From positions 62,001 to 126,000 of the IMG/VR virus record IMGVR_UViG_3300017917_002108: a stretch of 64,000 bases of DNA. One strand, written 5' to 3'. Of this stretch, positions 1 to 7,523 are shown piece after piece. Below the pieces are notes generated by a model. That model had not been told where the DNA came from. It ran no database searches and worked only from the letters and a program-made list of their open reading frames with translations. Within the stretch, counting starts at the first letter, position 1. Each line of letters begins with the position of its first letter. The stretch comes from a virus. Both the position numbers and the translations under genes were made by a program.

Positions 1-2
1 TT

Positions 3-632
3 GGTCCGTTTAAAGTAGTCTTACTTGACGAGGCCGATTATCTGTCACCAAACGCACAGGCAGCACTCCGCGGTGTAATGGAAGAATATCATGCAACAGC
101 TCGCTTCATTCTTACTTGTAACTATCCCAATCGTATTATTCCTGCTATACATTCGAGGTGTCAAGGATTCCACGTTGAACGTACTGATAATACTGAGTTT
201 ACTGCACGGGTGGCTACTATCCTTGTCAATGAATCTGTGGACTTCGATCTCGATACCTTGGATGATTATGTAAAGGTCGCATATCCTGATCTTCGCAAAT
301 GTATCAATCTTGTCCAACAAAACATAAACGAGGGTCATTTGAATCCTCCTAATAAGAGTGATAGCGGAGAAGCTGATTGGAAGTTTGATATGGTCGAACT
401 TTTCAAAGCAGGTAAAATACAAGAAGCAAGAAAACTGCTGTGCGGTAAGTTACGTGCAGAAGAAATGGAAGAAGTATATCGCTGGTTATATGACCATGTT
501 GAAATTTTCGGTAGTGATGAGAATCAAGACAAAGCTATTCTTATTCTTAAACAAGGACTAGTAGATCACACATTGGTAGTAGATGTAGAAATTAATCTAG
601 CTGCTGTGTTGATTAAACTAGCGAGACTCTGA
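3..632 (+). CDS. 44: Sliding-clamp loader large subunit, gp44-like AAA+ ATPase (5' partial)
   Basis: The reading frame is open from the left edge, so the N-terminus and Walker A motif lie outside the window. What remains starts just before the Walker B motif ([11 protein letters not shown]). Sensor 1 follows ([11 protein letters not shown]), then the SRC arginine-finger motif typical of RFC-type clamp loaders, and finally a helical C-terminal collar domain. In T4-like phages gp44, with gp62, loads the gp45 clamp onto primer-template DNA using ATP. No gp62 is recognisable directly downstream; a ferredoxin gene follows instead, with its ATG overlapping this stop codon (TGATG). The family call is firm. 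Equivalence to gp44 rests on the phage context. Confidence 0.88.
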   Translation, partial: GPFKVVLLDEADYLSPNAQAALRGVMEEYHATARFILTCNYPNRIIPAIHSRCQGFHVERTDNTEFTARVATILVNESVDFDLDTLDDYVKVAYPDLRKCINLVQQNINEGHLNPPNKSDSGEADWKFDMVELFKAGKIQEARKLLCGKLRAEEMEEVYRWLYDHVEIFGSDENQDKAILILKQGLVDHTLVVDVEINLAAVLIKLARL

Positions 633-955
633 TGAGTTATCTGGTCACTGAAAATTGTATAAAATGCAAACATACAGATTGTGTTAATGTTTGTCCGGTT
701 GATTGTTTCTATGAAGGCCCAAATTTTCTAGCTATTAATCCTGACGAATGCATTGATTGTGGTGTTTGTGTACCGGAATGTCCTATCGATGCCATTAAAG
801 CAGATTCTGATAAAAATATCGACGGTATATTTTGGACCGACTTAAATAGACGACTAAGTCTAAAATGGCCTAACATCACAAGATCTAAACTGCCTTTGCC
901 TGATCACGATCAGTGGACCGATCAACCAGATAAAATAAAGTTTCTAGAAGAATGA
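632..955 (+). CDS. fdxA: 7Fe ferredoxin ([3Fe-4S][4Fe-4S], FdxA type)
   Basis: This 107-residue protein has the full length and cysteine pattern of the Azotobacter FdI/FdxA family. Cys9, Cys17 and Cys50 match the 3Fe-4S ligands. Cys21, Cys40, Cys43 and Cys46 match the 4Fe-4S ligands, and Cys12 and Cys25 are the extra conserved cysteines. The C-terminal half, with WPNITRSK and LPDHDQW, also matches the family beyond the clusters. It would be a soluble low-potential electron carrier. The gene is translationally coupled to the clamp-loader gene upstream and to the next gene (ATGA overlap). In a phage it is an auxiliary metabolic gene. Possible clients, by inference, are the five radical SAM enzymes in this window, which need reduced clusters. 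Confidence 0.93.
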   Translation: MSYLVTENCIKCKHTDCVNVCPVDCFYEGPNFLAINPDECIDCGVCVPECPIDAIKADSDKNIDGIFWTDLNRRLSLKWPNITRSKLPLPDHDQWTDQPDKIKFLEE

Positions 956-1443
956 CCGATAAAGAAAGCAATGTCGCTAAAGGCAAAGACAGCTATGATG
1001 CTAATATCGGCGACGGTCTAGTTGCTTTCTTTAATAGAAATGTCACTGCTTATCCCACAGAAGTAGGGGGTCCTGCTTTTGATCTAATACCTGTAGAACG
1101 TCAAAAAGACATAATGATTAATGTTGCCCGAATGCACGGTCAACAAGAGTATAATCGTATCATGGAATTAGTATCTGTCTTACAAAAACAAGCCGCTAGT
1201 ATCAAACGTAGATTAGAAATCACCGATTGGATACATTCGGCTGTGTATCAATTTCAGATAGCCCATGGCCAATGTTATTGGTTGGCTTTTGATACACGCA
1301 AGGGCGGAACCATTTTAACCATGCATGGTCCACAAGATTGGTCTACCGGAGCTCCGGATTGGTATGATTACATCTGTAGAGTAAAGTGGTTAGGTGATTA
1401 CACCTGGAGTGAAGTTGACAACGATGGAAATCCTGTATCATGA
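952..1443 (+). CDS. Conserved hypothetical protein, DUF2452-like
   Basis: The protein has 163 residues and no signal peptide or membrane segment. An early [10 protein letters not shown] segment, a central helical stretch and a Trp-rich C-terminal half ([20 protein letters not shown]) resemble DUF2452 proteins as I remember them, which have no assigned function. The start ATG overlaps the ferredoxin stop (ATGA), and the end overlaps the next gene by four bases, so it sits in a tight operon. The domain name is from memory and no function is proposed. Confidence 0.75.
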   Translation: MTDKESNVAKGKDSYDANIGDGLVAFFNRNVTAYPTEVGGPAFDLIPVERQKDIMINVARMHGQQEYNRIMELVSVLQKQAASIKRRLEITDWIHSAVYQFQIAHGQCYWLAFDTRKGGTILTMHGPQDWSTGAPDWYDYICRVKWLGDYTWSEVDNDGNPVS

Positions 1444-1676
1444 GATATATGATAGTAACCTATATCAAACGTCCCGACGGCAAGCATGACGAATTGACAG
1501 AATTTAAGAGTAGTGTAAAATTAAAACACTATCAAAGTGCAAAAGTAATTTTAGACCTTAAGAAAAAACAATGTCTTAAGAACGGGTTAAACCCGCAAGC
1601 ATCATATCAAGATATGATAGATTTCTATAAAAAGATGTTAGGGGATCGATTGACCCCCTACCTCCCTAAAGATTAA
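1440..1676 (+). CDS. Small conserved hypothetical protein
   Basis: A 78-residue, lysine-rich protein, probably soluble, starting with a short beta-strand segment ([11 protein letters not shown]). It overlaps the preceding stop by four bases and is the last gene of the clamp loader-ferredoxin operon. Its stop codon shares bases 1673-1676 (ttaa) with the stop of the convergent phoH gene. I do not recognise a family with a known function. Confidence 0.7.
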   Translation: MRYMIVTYIKRPDGKHDELTEFKSSVKLKHYQSAKVILDLKKKQCLKNGLNPQASYQDMIDFYKKMLGDRLTPYLPKD

Positions 1677-2407
1677 GAATCACCATATATTGCAAGTATC
1701 TCCTTTACCGCCTCGTGGCGTTCGATGTCACTAATATCAAAGTGACAAATATCAACATATCTGTGATTTACAAAGTTGTTATACAACTTAAGGAATTCTA
1801 GCAGTCCATTATTTGAAGGTCGATCTGCTTGTTGTAAATCACCCGTTACGATCATCTTTGATCCTTGACCTAACCTAGTAAGCAGCATTTTCATTTGACT
1901 AGGTGTAGCGTTTTGCATTTCATCAGCTATGATGACTGCATTCTTAAAAGTTCTTCCTCTCATATATGCTAAAGGACTGGTTTCAATCACCCCCTCAGTT
2001 ATCATGTTAGTTATTTCTTTAGCATTATAATTTTCGGCGAAGACATCCATTATAGGCTTAGTCCACGGCTCCATCTTTTGATTAAGATCGCCCGGTAGGA
2101 AACCGTGCTGTTCATCTACTGAAACGGCTGGTCTTGTAATTACGATTTTGCTGGCTTCTCCATACTTTAGTTGATCTATAGCCCATTGTACCGCTAGCAT
2201 TGTTTTACCTGTACCTGCAGGACCTATAGCGAAAATGATCATTTTTTGCTGATCATTTAGCTTAAGTAGGTATGATTCTTGGTTGAGGTTTTTAGGATAG
2301 ATTTGGACTCTAGGTCTTCTTTGATGGTTTTTGTCTACTAATTTAATTACATTAGACTCTTCTTGAAACGAGTTAGCCTTCAGTGCTGCTGCTCTTCGTC
2401 TTTTCAT
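1673..2407 (-). CDS. phoH: PhoH-like P-loop ATPase
   Basis: The protein has 244 residues. It carries a Walker A motif (GPAGTGKT), a Walker B region (VIIADEMQNATPSQMK) and the conserved TRPAVSVDEQHGFLPGD segment of the PhoH family. A strong Shine-Dalgarno (AAGGAGG on the minus strand) lies just upstream of the ATG. PhoH proteins are ATPases, often linked to RNA metabolism or phosphate stress, and are very common in T4-like phages. Their role in infection is unsettled. The gene is transcribed alone, divergent from the gene at 2552 and convergent with the preceding operon. Confidence 0.94.
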   Translation of the reverse strand: MKRRRAAALKANSFQEESNVIKLVDKNHQRRPRVQIYPKNLNQESYLLKLNDQQKMIIFAIGPAGTGKTMLAVQWAIDQLKYGEASKIVITRPAVSVDEQHGFLPGDLNQKMEPWTKPIMDVFAENYNAKEITNMITEGVIETSPLAYMRGRTFKNAVIIADEMQNATPSQMKMLLTRLGQGSKMIVTGDLQQADRPSNNGLLEFLKLYNNFVNHRYVDICHFDISDIERHEAVKEILAIYGDS

Positions 2408-2430
2408 ATAAGGTTAGCCCTCCTTTTTAA

Positions 2431-2474
2431 GTGCTAGGCACGGACCTTTAACCGTTGTGCCCGTACCGAGCACA
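2431..2474 (-). promoter_or_regulatory. phoH leader with two GTGC/GCAC hairpins
   Basis: Two short inverted repeats lie between phoH and the divergent gene: GTGC-3 nt-GCAC at 2431-2441, and TGTGC-9 nt-GCACA at 2456-2474. Both use the same GTGC/GCAC arms. Read on the minus strand they would lie in the phoH 5' leader, the first ending about ten bases before the AAGGAGG ribosome binding site. No clear -10 box was found for phoH. A regulatory role is inference. Confidence 0.3.
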
Positions 2475-2528
2475 AAAGTATTTAACATAGAGGGCAAAAA
2501 TTTAAATGATATGTTTAAGTTTTTGACT

Positions 2529-2536
2529 GATAAATA
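2529..2536 (+). promoter_or_regulatory. Putative T4-type late promoter (GATAAATA)
   Basis: GATAAATA lies 16 nt before the ATG at 2552 and upstream of the GGGAGA ribosome binding site. T4 late promoters consist of a TATAAATA -10 element read by gp55 with the clamp as coactivator. The same box precedes other late-type genes in this window. It would drive the lysis region. Confidence 0.6.
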
Positions 2537-2551
2537 CATTTGGGAGAAATC

Positions 2552-3082
2552 ATGGCTGACATCAAAGACATTATTAACAACATAGAACAGATCTACGGCT
2601 CTAACAACAGCTTAAATATGCTCAAAGACTTCGAAAGAGTCATTGATGAGCTAGATATCTACGTTTACGACAACTGGCTCGACGGAGAATTAGTAAGCGG
2701 ACCGAAAGAATCACGCTATTTTGTAGAGTGTACTTTTATGTGGCCGAAAGATCGTATGCCCGAACCTCAGGGCGGAGTAAGGTTATTAGATTATGGATGT
2801 AAAGTCCAAGTAGCTGAATCAAGATTAGCCAAGGTACGTAGAATTAAAAAACCAGACGATATTCGTCCTGGGACTAAAAAAGGAAAGATTGATCACGAAG
2901 ATATTTGGATGGTAAAAATAACTATTCCTAAAAAATTGATGAACGATATTAATCGTGGTTACAAAAATCTAGATAAGAATAAAGTTGAAGATATATTAAA
3001 CCTCAGTGGCGTGGTAGCTCAGGCCAATGATCAAAATGCACCAGCACAGGATACAGCAAATGCCGAACAACCAGCAGCTTAA
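2552..3082 (+). CDS. Conserved phage hypothetical protein, late expressed
   Basis: I chose the ATG at 2552 because GGGAGA lies seven bases upstream; an upstream in-frame TTG at 2540 would overlap that ribosome binding site. The 176-residue product is soluble and mixed alpha/beta. It ends in a low-complexity Ala/Gln/Asn tail (QNAPAQDTANAEQPAA) that looks like a disordered linker. A GATAAATA late-promoter box precedes it. No function recognised; its place before the lysis genes does not define a role. Confidence 0.72.
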   Translation: MADIKDIINNIEQIYGSNNSLNMLKDFERVIDELDIYVYDNWLDGELVSGPKESRYFVECTFMWPKDRMPEPQGGVRLLDYGCKVQVAESRLAKVRRIKKPDDIRPGTKKGKIDHEDIWMVKITIPKKLMNDINRGYKNLDKNKVEDILNLSGVVAQANDQNAPAQDTANAEQPAA

Positions 3083-3800
3083 CGAAGGTCTTAGATCTAG
3101 AGATCTAGAAAACATGATCAAACCTGTATTGTCTATCGATACTTTTAGATCTAAGATGGGAGAAGATCGAGACGTCTGTGTTGTCAGCGTCGTGGCCAAA
3201 GATAGAAATCCTGCCAAGGATCTCATGGAGTTCTTAGAAAAAGGTTATAACTTTGTTCTAGATTCAGATGTGAGTTCGGGCGAAAACACCGACGGCGAAT
3301 ATGTAGTCTTTATTGAACTATCAAGAACTCCTGAGTTAGCCGAGCAGATAAGAGAACTCACGTATGGTATAAAGAAGTTAACAGGCATTAATGAATTTAA
3401 ATTTAAATATCATAAAAGAGATGGTGTTCACGACCTAACAGAAGAAAGTTTGAAATCAATCATACCTTCTACTCCTAGCTTGTATGATAGTTTTCTTAGC
3501 GATGTGAAAACAGAGGAAATAAAAAAGTTTTTTAGTAAGACATTGATGGACGACCTTAGGTTAGACAAAGATATTATTACTATATACAAACCATTTGACA
3601 AGATTTTGAAATTTAAAATCGTGGGCGAATCTGATTCTGTCTTAGAGAATATCACAGGACCAGTGTCGATCGATGACAAGTCAATGAGCGAAGTTTTTTG
3701 GTTAACTAAAGTACTAGGTGATTATGGTATTAATAAAGTTGATCAAAATTTTGTTTTTCAAAACGGAAAACAAACTATGTTATTACAAAGGATCGAATAA
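3060..3800 (+). CDS. Conserved hypothetical protein
   Basis: This 246-residue soluble protein has no signal peptide or membrane helix. The ATG at 3060 gives a 23-base overlap with the previous gene. A start at 3114 would avoid the overlap, and the open frame also reaches an ATG at 3027. The body from about residue 20 looks like an alpha/beta fold, with acidic stretches near the middle. It ends TAATG, overlapping the endolysin start, so it is coupled to the lysis genes. No family with a known function is recognised. Confidence 0.68.
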   Translation: MPNNQQLNEGLRSRDLENMIKPVLSIDTFRSKMGEDRDVCVVSVVAKDRNPAKDLMEFLEKGYNFVLDSDVSSGENTDGEYVVFIELSRTPELAEQIRELTYGIKKLTGINEFKFKYHKRDGVHDLTEESLKSIIPSTPSLYDSFLSDVKTEEIKKFFSKTLMDDLRLDKDIITIYKPFDKILKFKIVGESDSVLENITGPVSIDDKSMSEVFWLTKVLGDYGINKVDQNFVFQNGKQTMLLQRIE

Positions 3801-4429
3801 TGAGTTTTACATTTAATTTCAATAAAAATCAATTAAAAGAAATGATACCAAAGAATCCATATGTGGATCATTGGTTCGAAGCTCTGTCAGAAATATTACC
3901 AGAATATGAAATAAACACTCCACAGCGTGTGGCAGCATTCCTAGCACAGTGCGCTCACGAAAGTGGGGGATTCATTTTCTTAAAAGAGAATTTAAATTAC
4001 AAGGCTGCTAGCCTACGCAAAGTATTTCCTAAATACTTCCCCGATGACGCTACGGCAGCTCATTATGCAAATAGACCAGAAATGATCGCAAATAGAGTCT
4101 ATGCTAACCGTATGGGCAATGGGGATGAACACAGCGGCGATGGTTGGAAATACTGCGGTAGGGGATTGATCCAGTTAACCGGTAAGGACAACTATACATT
4201 TTTCGCTGCTAGTTTAGATATTCCGGTAGAAGAAGCCAGTGAATATCTTCAAACATTTGAAGGTGCGGTTCAATCCGCTTGCTTCTTTTGGGAACAAAAT
4301 GGTCTAAATCAATGGGCAGATAAAGGAGATATCCTTACATTGACTAAACGTATTAATGGTGGGACCATTGGATTAGAAGATCGAATCAAGCACTATAATC
4401 ACGCCTTGCATATATTCGGAGCACATTAA
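3800..4429 (+). CDS. Endolysin, GH19 (chitinase-like) peptidoglycan hydrolase
   Basis: The 209-residue protein matches the glycoside hydrolase family 19 fold throughout. The catalytic glutamate is probably Glu54 in AQCAHESGGF. The downstream GDGWKYCGRGLIQLTG motif and C-terminal KRINGG segment are also characteristic. Phage GH19 enzymes cut the glycan strand of peptidoglycan at lysis. There is no signal peptide, so it needs a holin to reach the wall. It is followed within 3 bases by a membrane protein with a coiled coil and then a small lipoprotein, forming a lysis cassette. Confidence 0.93.
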   Translation: MSFTFNFNKNQLKEMIPKNPYVDHWFEALSEILPEYEINTPQRVAAFLAQCAHESGGFIFLKENLNYKAASLRKVFPKYFPDDATAAHYANRPEMIANRVYANRMGNGDEHSGDGWKYCGRGLIQLTGKDNYTFFAASLDIPVEEASEYLQTFEGAVQSACFFWEQNGLNQWADKGDILTLTKRINGGTIGLEDRIKHYNHALHIFGAH

Positions 4430-4431
4430 TT

Positions 4432-4899
4432 ATGTGGCAATTTCAATGGATGCTTAGTTTAATTCCAGATAGTTTGTTTATCTGGATCACTTACATACTT
4501 ATGGCCATTGGGGTGACTTTGTATGTGGTCAGTAAACTAGTTACCTGGCTTCCTTTGATACAGCAATATAAACTACCTGCCGAACTAGCCGGAATCGTAG
4601 GTATGATTATAGGAGCATTCTTATTTGGCGGGTATGGCGTTGAGATGTCGTGGCGAGACAAAGTTCGACAACTAGAAGAAAAACTTAGAGCAGCCGAATC
4701 TCAAAGCCAAGAAGTAAAGATAAAAATACAGGAAAAAATCATTTATAAAACTAAGATTGTAAAAGAAAAAGAAACTGTATATGTAGATCGTGTCAAGGAG
4801 ATAGCCAAAGAAGTTGATGCCAAATGTGAGGTTGATCCAAGAATTATAGATATAATGAACAAAGCAGCCGAAGATCCTACAAAGGAGCAGACAAAATGA
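4432..4899 (+). CDS. Membrane protein with coiled coil, probable i-spanin (Rz-like)
   Basis: This 155-residue protein has two hydrophobic segments, about residues 12-38 and 47-65. A long charged coiled coil follows from about residue 72 (KVRQLEEKLRAAESQ, then KEKETVYVDRVKEIAKEV). Its position between an endolysin and a small outer-membrane-type lipoprotein gene, overlapping the latter by four bases, is the classical i-spanin/o-spanin arrangement. Typical i-spanins have a single N-terminal membrane segment, so the second one is unusual and a holin-like role remains possible. Confidence 0.72.
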   Translation: MWQFQWMLSLIPDSLFIWITYILMAIGVTLYVVSKLVTWLPLIQQYKLPAELAGIVGMIIGAFLFGGYGVEMSWRDKVRQLEEKLRAAESQSQEVKIKIQEKIIYKTKIVKEKETVYVDRVKEIAKEVDAKCEVDPRIIDIMNKAAEDPTKEQTK

Positions 4900-5159
4900 A
4901 ATATATTGTTCTAGCATTAGCAATATTCATAACCGGCTGTAGTACTGCACCTGTAGTAATGAAATTTCCTGAAGTACCACAAGCATTGATGGAAAAATGC
5001 GAAGATTTAGAAAAAGTTGCACCGGGCACAAAGCAGTTGAGTACCACTACCGAAGTAGTAATTCGCAATTATAGTAAGTATCATCAATGTCGAATCAAAG
5101 TTGAAGAATGGCAAGAATGGTACAACTCAAACAAAAAAATTTACGAAAACGTTAAATAG
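4896..5159 (+). CDS. Small lipoprotein, probable o-spanin (Rz1-like)
   Basis: The 87-residue product has a short signal peptide ending in a lipobox (ITGC, Cys15), so it should be lipidated and sorted to the outer membrane. The mature part is short and charged. The start overlaps the stop of the coiled-coil membrane protein (ATGA). A lipoprotein directly after an i-spanin-like gene and an endolysin fits an o-spanin, which joins with the i-spanin to fuse inner and outer membranes at lysis. This implies a Gram-negative host. Confidence 0.78.
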   Translation: MKYIVLALAIFITGCSTAPVVMKFPEVPQALMEKCEDLEKVAPGTKQLSTTTEVVIRNYSKYHQCRIKVEEWQEWYNSNKKIYENVK

Positions 5160-5182
5160 CGTATTAATTAAGAGGAGCGCAA

Positions 5183-5746
5183 ATGGCATTACACGATTCG
5201 ATCTTAAAGATCTTAAATAAAGAACCTAAAGATTCCGATGCACCTAAACCGGCACCGGGCAGTCGTTCAGAACGTGAAGCAAAAATCAAAGACAAAGCAG
5301 GTATGGTGATTTCTGTGTTCGCTTTGTTTCTAGCGGTCAATAGTTGGTATGGCGGTAAACTATCTGGTACAGTATTAACAAATACCCTAGGTGCCAACAA
5401 CGCATGGGCACAGTATCAGGCTAAAAATAATCGACTAGTTAGTTATGAGATCGCCAGCAAGACAACTAGTGATCCCGCTCTAAAGAAAGAATTTAAAGCA
5501 GAAGCAGAACGCATGGATGCTGACAAAAAAGAGATTGCTGTCAATGCTCGTAAGATGGAGGCTGATCGTGAACTGGCTAAAAAGTCTAGTCCGTGGATAG
5601 GATATGCGAGTACAGCCTATCAACTAGCCATTGTTGTTCTTTCAGCTAGCATTCTCGCTGTAAGTATGCCAATGTTCTGGGCAAGTTTTGCAGTAGCAGG
5701 TATTGGACTAGTACTAAGCCTTAACGGTTTATTCCTCTGGTTCTAA
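5183..5746 (+). CDS. DUF4337-like membrane protein
   Basis: The 187-residue protein starts after a GAGGAG ribosome binding site. It has one membrane segment near residues 42-58, a central soluble region (NNAWAQYQAKNNRLVSYE, then KKEFKAEAERMDADKKE), and two closely spaced membrane segments at the C-terminus (about 148-187). The WAQYQAK segment and this topology match DUF4337 proteins as I remember them, whose function is unknown. Its location between spanin-like genes and a holin suggests a role in lysis or membrane remodelling, but that is inference. Confidence 0.72.
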   Translation: MALHDSILKILNKEPKDSDAPKPAPGSRSEREAKIKDKAGMVISVFALFLAVNSWYGGKLSGTVLTNTLGANNAWAQYQAKNNRLVSYEIASKTTSDPALKKEFKAEAERMDADKKEIAVNARKMEADRELAKKSSPWIGYASTAYQLAIVVLSASILAVSMPMFWASFAVAGIGLVLSLNGLFLWF

Positions 5747-5765
5747 CAGATAATAGGAGCGAAAA

Positions 5766-6299
5766 ATGACAGATTATAAAGATATGAGCGATGCTGAAAA
5801 GAAAAAAGAGGATTGGATGAATAGTAAATGGCGTCCAATGATGGGGTGGATGTACATGCTGGTCTGTACTATGGACATGATTGTATTTCCTATACTATGG
5901 AGTTTATTACAGACCATAACACATACTCCCATCACACAATGGAATCCTTTAACTCTACAAGGTGCCGGTTTATTTCATATTGCCATGGGTGCAGTACTAG
6001 GATTAGCCGCATGGGGTCGTACACAAGAAAAACTAGGAGGAGCGAATAATGGCGGATTACAGACAGCACCTAGCACTCCAGCATTTGGCTCTGCTCCGGC
6101 AGCACCAAGCAGTTTCTCGACACCAGCTGCGCCAAGTGGATTCGGAGCATCAACCGCACCAAGTAGCTTTGGCGGAAGCGGCTTTGGAAGCACACCTAGT
6201 CCGTCGCAGAGTTTCGGAGCAACGGTTGCTCCTGCAAGTCCCGTAATGAGCAGTACTGGCAAACCAATGCCTGTACAACCAACACAACCAGAACTATAA
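5766..6299 (+). CDS. Holin-like protein, GTA-type (3TM) with low-complexity tail
   Basis: Residues 1-20 are charged, followed by KWRPMMGWMY and hydrophobic segments around 28-50 and 66-84. This resembles the GTA_holin_3TM family (holins of gene transfer agents and phages) over the first 90 residues. The last 85 residues are a Ser/Ala/Pro/Gly/Phe-rich tail with repeated APSSF and SGFG units, probably disordered. The holin would open the inner membrane to release the endolysin encoded at 3800. Such a long tail is not a usual holin feature. Confidence 0.75.
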   Translation: MTDYKDMSDAEKKKEDWMNSKWRPMMGWMYMLVCTMDMIVFPILWSLLQTITHTPITQWNPLTLQGAGLFHIAMGAVLGLAAWGRTQEKLGGANNGGLQTAPSTPAFGSAPAAPSSFSTPAAPSGFGASTAPSSFGGSGFGSTPSPSQSFGATVAPASPVMSSTGKPMPVQPTQPEL

Positions 6300-6310
6300 A
6301 GGAAACTAAA

Positions 6311-6526
6311 ATGAAAACATCATTGGCAATTTTTCTGTTAACCAGCGTGTTAGCACTACCTGTATCTGCTGCTGACCAACCACCTGCTACCAAGCAGGTA
6401 TGTGTAGACGTCATGAAAGACGGTAAGCCAGTAGTAGATCCAAAAACTAAAAAAACCAAACAAAATTGTAAGACAGTAAAGGTACATAAAAAACACGAAG
6501 GCACTGAAGTTCCACAAAAAAAATAA
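6311..6526 (+). CDS. Small secreted periplasmic protein
   Basis: The 71-residue precursor has a clear Sec signal peptide, with basic MKTS, a hydrophobic core to about residue 17 and a VSAADQ cleavage region. The mature part of about 50 residues is lysine-rich with two cysteines (QVCVDVMKDG and KQNCKTVKVH) that could form a disulfide. It is the last gene before a strong hairpin terminator, so it ends the lysis operon. No known family is recognised. Confidence 0.75.
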   Translation: MKTSLAIFLLTSVLALPVSAADQPPATKQVCVDVMKDGKPVVDPKTKKTKQNCKTVKVHKKHEGTEVPQKK

Positions 6527-6551
6527 ACAGTAGTTGGTAGACATTAAATAC

Positions 6552-6572
6552 AAGGCCGCTAGACGCGGCCTT
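6552..6572 (+). terminator. Hairpin terminator after the lysis operon
   Basis: An 8-bp perfect stem (AAGGCCGC/GCGGCCTT) with a 5-nt loop is followed by TTTGTCTTC. It lies in the gap between the secreted protein gene and dnaJ, as expected for a rho-independent terminator, though the T-tract is short and interrupted. Confidence 0.75.
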
Positions 6573-6582
6573 TGTCTTCATG

Positions 6583-6595
6583 TATAATATAAATT
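6583..6595 (+). promoter_or_regulatory. TATAAT / TATAAATT box directly before dnaJ
   Basis: A perfect TATAAT (6583-6588) overlaps TATAAATT (6588-6595), ending at the base before the dnaJ ATG (6596). If the first is a -10 box, transcription would begin at or next to the start codon, giving a leaderless mRNA. No good -35 hexamer is visible, and no Shine-Dalgarno precedes the ATG. Confidence 0.45.
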
Positions 6596-7438
6596 ATGGA
6601 TTATTATAATATTTTAGGTGTAGCTAAAAACGCTAGTCAGGACGAAATTAAATCAGCCTATCGGAAGATGGCCATGAAGTTTCATCCCGATAGAGGTGGG
6701 GACGAAAAGAAATTCAAAGAAATAGAAGAAGCTTACCGAACACTTAGCGATCCTCAGAAAAAACAGATATTTGATTTAGGCGGTGATCCGAATAATCAAA
6801 ACGGCGGATTTTACAATCAAGGACCGTTCGAGTTCCATTTTGGAACTAACAACATGAATGATGTATTTGGAAACTTTGGTTTTGGAGGACCGTTTGGATT
6901 TGGTGCTAGGCAAAGAAATAAATCGATAAACATCGTAGTAGAACTGACCTTGGAAGAAGTTCTTGTCGGCAAGGATATAGATGCCGAGATATCTATCCCT
7001 GGCGGGAAAAAGAAAATCATTAACATCAGTGTTCCGCCCGGAATAGAGGAAGGACAACAGATTAGATATCAAGGTATGGGAGATAATAGTATCCCTCATA
7101 TTCAACCCGGAGACCTGTTAGTCAATATCCGTATACTACCGCATGCAGAATTTAGGCGAGAAGGATCTAATATTATTTTAGATAAAACAGTGTCTGTATG
7201 GGACGCTATACTCGGCTGTTCTTTGACTATCAAAACTTTAGATCATAAGACTTTACAAATTTCTGTGCCTGCTGGTACACAACCAGAGACTGTACTCAGC
7301 TGTAAAAATGAAGGATTACCATTAATGAGAAATCAAAGACGAGGTAATCTTCTAATTAAAATTAAAGTGGAAATTCCTAAAAATATCGGTCATCAGATGA
7401 AAGCCGCTGTAGAAAAACTAAAGAATAATGATGTATGA
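6596..7438 (+). CDS. dnaJ: DnaJ/CbpA-like co-chaperone (class B J-protein)
   Basis: Residues 1-65 are a J domain with the HPD motif at 30-32, which stimulates Hsp70 ATPase. Residues about 68-108 are Gly/Phe-rich (NVFGNFGFGG type). The rest is the two-barrel substrate-binding C-terminal domain. The Cys-rich zinc finger of DnaJ proper is absent, so it is CbpA-like. At 280 residues it is slightly shorter than CbpA. It would recruit host DnaK, since no phage Hsp70 is in the window. It is followed by a tiny ORF and a ClpA-type unfoldase, making a chaperone-unfoldase operon. Confidence 0.93.
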   Translation: MDYYNILGVAKNASQDEIKSAYRKMAMKFHPDRGGDEKKFKEIEEAYRTLSDPQKKQIFDLGGDPNNQNGGFYNQGPFEFHFGTNNMNDVFGNFGFGGPFGFGARQRNKSINIVVELTLEEVLVGKDIDAEISIPGGKKKIINISVPPGIEEGQQIRYQGMGDNSIPHIQPGDLLVNIRILPHAEFRREGSNIILDKTVSVWDAILGCSLTIKTLDHKTLQISVPAGTQPETVLSCKNEGLPLMRNQRRGNLLIKIKVEIPKNIGHQMKAAVEKLKNNDV

Positions 7439-7523
7439 TCACTTAGATGGTATATGTTTAGTTGACAAAGTGAGTCAGCTGGAATTAAACTTAGATATAA
7501 AGAAACTTAGGAAAAAGAAATAA
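7431..7523 (+). CDS. Short ORF (30 aa) bridging dnaJ and clpA
   Basis: ATG at 7431 opens a 30-codon frame ending TAA at 7521-7523. It begins MYDHLDGI and ends with a basic LRKKK tail. It overlaps the dnaJ stop by eight bases, and its stop overlaps the clpA ATG as TAATG. So three genes are tiled without a gap, the usual pattern of translational coupling. With no length support, the evidence is only the perfect tiling. It could be a small adaptor-like peptide or a coupling ORF. Confidence 0.5.
   Translation: MYDHLDGICLVDKVSQLELNLDIKKLRKKK

Noticed and set aside
1639-1660. TAGGGG/CCCCTA inverted repeat near the convergent phoH end as a terminator
   Set aside because: It lies within coding codons, has a 10-base loop and no T-run after it; the bases are explained by the protein sequence.
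5975-6262. Antisense and alternate-frame ORFs over the holin tail and other regions
   Set aside because: Low-complexity Ser/Ala/Gly/Pro codons give long open frames in several phases; the holin frame has the membrane pattern and a ribosome binding site.
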